A stretch of DNA of 7,752 nucleotides from Bacillota bacterium (GTDB taxonomy: Bacteria > Bacillota > Bacilli > Bacillales_B > DSM-18226): the NCBI GenBank assembly GCA_021821235.1, contig JAKACS010000135.1, forward strand, positions 1 through 7,752, read 5' to 3'. The notes under the pieces were generated by a model. The model did no database searches, was not told where the DNA came from, and saw only the letters and a list, made by a program, of their open reading frames with translations. Within the stretch, counting starts at the first letter, position 1. The number at the start of each line of letters is the position of its first letter. The translations under genes were made by a program, and so were the position numbers. Positions 6,769 through 7,752 of this stretch are shown here, piece by piece.

Positions 6769-7008
6769 GGGAAAAGTAAGGAAAAAACAGTATATCGCTT
6801 AATGAGTGAATTCGTTTTCAATATTCATTTTGTAAATGAGAATAAAAATTTAATAAAATTTTAAGGTTTGAAGGGTATAATATAAGGGTAAAAGGAAAGG
6901 GAATAAAGATAAAAAGGAAACAATGACGATAAAAATACTGTATATACGAATATTTTAGTCAAAAGAAAGACGACAACAAAAAAATCAAGGGTTTTTTTGC
7001 GAGAAATG

Positions 7009-7034
7009 TGAGACTTTTTTAACTAATTTTCGTC
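7009..7034 (+). promoter_or_regulatory. SigM-like ECF promoter upstream of spx
   Basis: TGAGAC (7009-7014) and CGTC (7031-7034) are separated by exactly 16 bases, with a T-run right after the -35 box. The SigM consensus is TGAAAC-N16/17-CGTC, so only one -35 base differs. B. subtilis spx is known to have a SigM-dependent promoter, which supports the call. The start would be near 7041, with a leader of about 175 bases. Confidence 0.65.
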
Positions 7035-7046
7035 TAATTAGCGAAA
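7028..7046. repeat. Imperfect palindrome over the SigM-like -10 element
   Basis: TTTCG (7028-7032) and CGAAA (7042-7046) flank the palindrome CTAATTAG (7034-7041), with one extra T at 7033. It overlaps the CGTC of the proposed ECF promoter, so it could be an operator or chance symmetry. Confidence 0.35.
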
Positions 7047-7066
7047 GAAAAATTTGATTATTTTCC

Positions 7067-7083
7067 AAAAAGGATACCTTTTT
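7067..7083. promoter_or_regulatory. Perfect palindrome, candidate operator upstream of spx
   Basis: AAAAAGG (7067-7073) and CCTTTTT (7077-7083) form a perfect inverted repeat around ATA. It covers the -35 position of the SigA-like spx promoter, where a repressor would act. In B. subtilis PerR and YodB repress the promoter next to spx, but this palindrome does not match the PerR box, and I cannot name its binder. Confidence 0.45.
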
Positions 7084-7103
7084 AGAATCCAGTGGTGTAT
7101 AAT
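7075..7103 (+). promoter_or_regulatory. Candidate SigA promoter of spx
   Basis: TATAAT at 7098-7103 is a perfect -10 box, preceded by TG with no spacer base. The -35 position (7075-7080, TACCTT) is poor and lies inside a palindrome. The start would be near 7110, about 107 bases before the spx ATG. The weak -35 suggests a regulated promoter. Confidence 0.5.
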
Positions 7104-7216
7104 AAATGATATAAATTACTTATTTAAATTTATTTTAATGTAGATTAAGTCAAAATCCATTGCAGCTACTTTCTATTTATAGATTTGGAACTCATTTTGA
7201 AGGAGTGTGGAGACAA

Positions 7217-7612
7217 ATGGTAACTTTATACACTTCACCAAGTTGTACATCATGTCGAAAAGCAAAAACATGGCTGGAAGAGCACGATATCCCATACAAG
7301 GAAAGAAATATTTTCTCGGAACCGTTAACCATTGATGAAATAAAAGAAATTCTTCGAATGACAGAGGATGGGACAGATGAGATTATCTCAACAAGATCAA
7401 AAACGTTCCAAAAATTAGATGTAAATCTTGAAACCATGCCATTGCAAAATTTATTTGAATTAATCAAGTCGAATCCAGGGCTTCTTCGCCGCCCAATCAT
7501 TATTGATGAGAAACGTCTGCAAGTCGGATATAATGAGGACGAAATTCGCAGATTTTTACCAAGAAAAGTTCGCACATTCCAACTGCGCGAAGCACAGCGC
7601 ATGGGTAACTAA
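7217..7612 (+). CDS. spx: Spx, redox-responsive transcriptional regulator
   Basis: Spx binds the RNA polymerase alpha C-terminal domain and redirects transcription during disulfide, heat and cell-wall stress; ClpXP degrades it in unstressed cells with the adaptor YjbH (established for B. subtilis). The 131-residue length matches the family exactly. Visible hallmarks are the thioredoxin-like ArsC fold, the redox switch CTSC (C10 and C13), G52 in the alpha-binding region ([15 protein letters not shown]), and the RPI motif with R92 ([20 protein letters not shown]). I start at ATG 7217, where the protein begins [10 protein letters not shown] as in B. subtilis, with GGAG at 7209-7212 (and AAGGAG at 7200-7205). 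An in-frame ATG at 7160 would add 19 unrelated residues. The C-terminus ends AQRMGN rather than the AQRLAN of B. subtilis. It is monocistronic here, behind SigM-like and SigA-like promoters. Confidence 0.97.
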   Translation: MVTLYTSPSCTSCRKAKTWLEEHDIPYKERNIFSEPLTIDEIKEILRMTEDGTDEIISTRSKTFQKLDVNLETMPLQNLFELIKSNPGLLRRPIIIDEKRLQVGYNEDEIRRFLPRKVRTFQLREAQRMGN

Positions 7613-7615
7613 TCG

Positions 7616-7648
7616 AAGGAGGTCTTCTAAAAGGAGGCCTTCTTTTTT
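7616..7648 (+). terminator. spx intrinsic terminator
   Basis: AAGGAGGTCTTC (7616-7627) pairs with GGAGGCCTTCTT (7633-7644), with a few G-T pairs, around the loop TAAAA. The hairpin is followed by further Ts to 7648. It begins four bases after the spx stop codon. Confidence 0.85.
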
Positions 7649-7661
7649 GTCATCTTGACAC

Positions 7662-7690
7662 TTGCGCCTTCAAGTCTTGTTTGTTAAGAT
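7662..7690 (+). promoter_or_regulatory. Weak candidate promoter after the spx terminator
   Basis: TGTTAAGAT at 7682-7690 resembles an extended -10 element (TGN plus TAAGAT, four of six). TTGCGC (7662-7667) stands 17 bases before the hexamer. Its position after the spx terminator and before the next possible start suits a promoter for the following gene. Confidence 0.3.
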
Positions 7691-7744
7691 TAAAAGAATC
7701 TAAAAGTGAATTTCTGTTGCTTAATAACAGGAGCATTGGGCGAA

Positions 7745-7752
7745 ATGACAGT
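7745..7752 (+). CDS. Possible start of the next gene (truncated by the window edge)
   Basis: AGGAG (7729-7733) is followed after 11 bases by ATG at 7745, with only two codons and part of a third visible (Met-Thr-). In B. subtilis yjbE and mecA follow spx, but these residues do not match the MecA N-terminus I know, and eight bases cannot identify a gene. Confidence 0.25.

Larger units (their letters stand above)
6690..7216. other. Divergent intergenic region between the small gene and spx
   Basis: These 527 bases hold no convincing gene. Possible reading frames such as 6673-6864 lack a ribosome binding site and are mostly AT-rich chance. The region carries the small gene's promoter signals on the left and, on the right, the spx promoters and two palindromes listed separately. 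The middle (about 6790-7000) is AT-rich, with no element I can name. In B. subtilis yjbC is cotranscribed with spx; no yjbC-like gene is present here. Confidence 0.7.

Noticed and set aside
6848..6881. GGGTAT/TATAAT motifs suggesting a SigB or SigA promoter in the spx intergenic region
   Set aside because: The SigB-like boxes are 19 bases apart, too far, and TATAAT has no -35 partner at 16-18 bases.
6978..6998. A7 and T7 runs with a seven-base loop resembling a terminator
   Set aside because: The stem would be A-T pairs only, and no upstream rightward gene needs terminating. More likely AT-rich promoter DNA.
7098..7113. PerR box overlapping the spx -10 region
   Set aside because: Only about 9 of 14 informative positions match the PerR consensus, which is expected by chance in such AT-rich DNA.
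7160..7216. 19-residue N-terminal extension of Spx from an upstream in-frame ATG
   Set aside because: It has no ribosome binding site at its ATG, includes the Shine-Dalgarno sequences of the real start, and the protein from 7217 matches the family N-terminus and length exactly.
7192..7602. Long 136-codon frame on the minus strand across spx
   Set aside because: It is the antisense shadow of a strongly conserved gene, with no ribosome binding site and an implausible Ser/Arg/Phe-rich composition.

Overview
The window looks like chromosomal DNA of a low-GC Gram-positive bacterium of the family Bacillaceae. Three things point there: strong GGAGG-type ribosome binding sites with frequent TTG and GTG starts, CodY-type and T-box control elements, and the neighbourhood itself. 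In Bacillus subtilis the opp (spo0K) oligopeptide permease operon likewise lies between trpS and spx. Genus and species cannot be fixed from this sequence.

Left edge (1-475), leftward: positions 81 to 1 on the minus strand are the first part of a T-box leader. Its gene lies outside the window and is probably trpS by synteny. It has its own promoter at 116-88. Just upstream in the same direction is a 117-residue membrane protein resembling the DUF3899 family. No terminator is visible between that gene and the T-box promoter.

Centre (565-6502), rightward: a five-gene oligopeptide ABC transporter operon, oppA-oppB-oppC-oppD-oppF. OppA is the surface lipoprotein receptor, OppB and OppC form the membrane channel, and OppD and OppF are the two ATPases. 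The oppA promoter carries two close matches to the CodY box, one filling the -35/-10 spacer and one just upstream of the ribosome binding site. This predicts repression when branched-chain amino acids and GTP are plentiful. A perfect hairpin with a U-tract between oppA and oppB should limit readthrough, giving more receptor than permease. oppB/oppC and oppD/oppF abut with no gap.

Right part (6474-7752): a bidirectional terminator separates oppF from a convergent small gene for a 62-residue, single-span membrane protein of unknown function. A 527-base divergent intergenic region follows. It holds a candidate promoter for the small gene and, reading right, a SigM-like ECF promoter and a SigA-like promoter with an overlapping palindrome ahead of spx. 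Spx (131 residues) is the thiol and envelope stress regulator that binds RNA polymerase. It ends in its own terminator. A weak promoter and a possible start codon of the next gene lie at the right edge.

The genes are known families, and I see no new multi-gene system. The most informative parts are the regulatory sites: paired CodY boxes, the T-box edge, the SigM-like spx promoter, an unexplained palindrome, and OppD's loss of the usual C-terminal cysteines.
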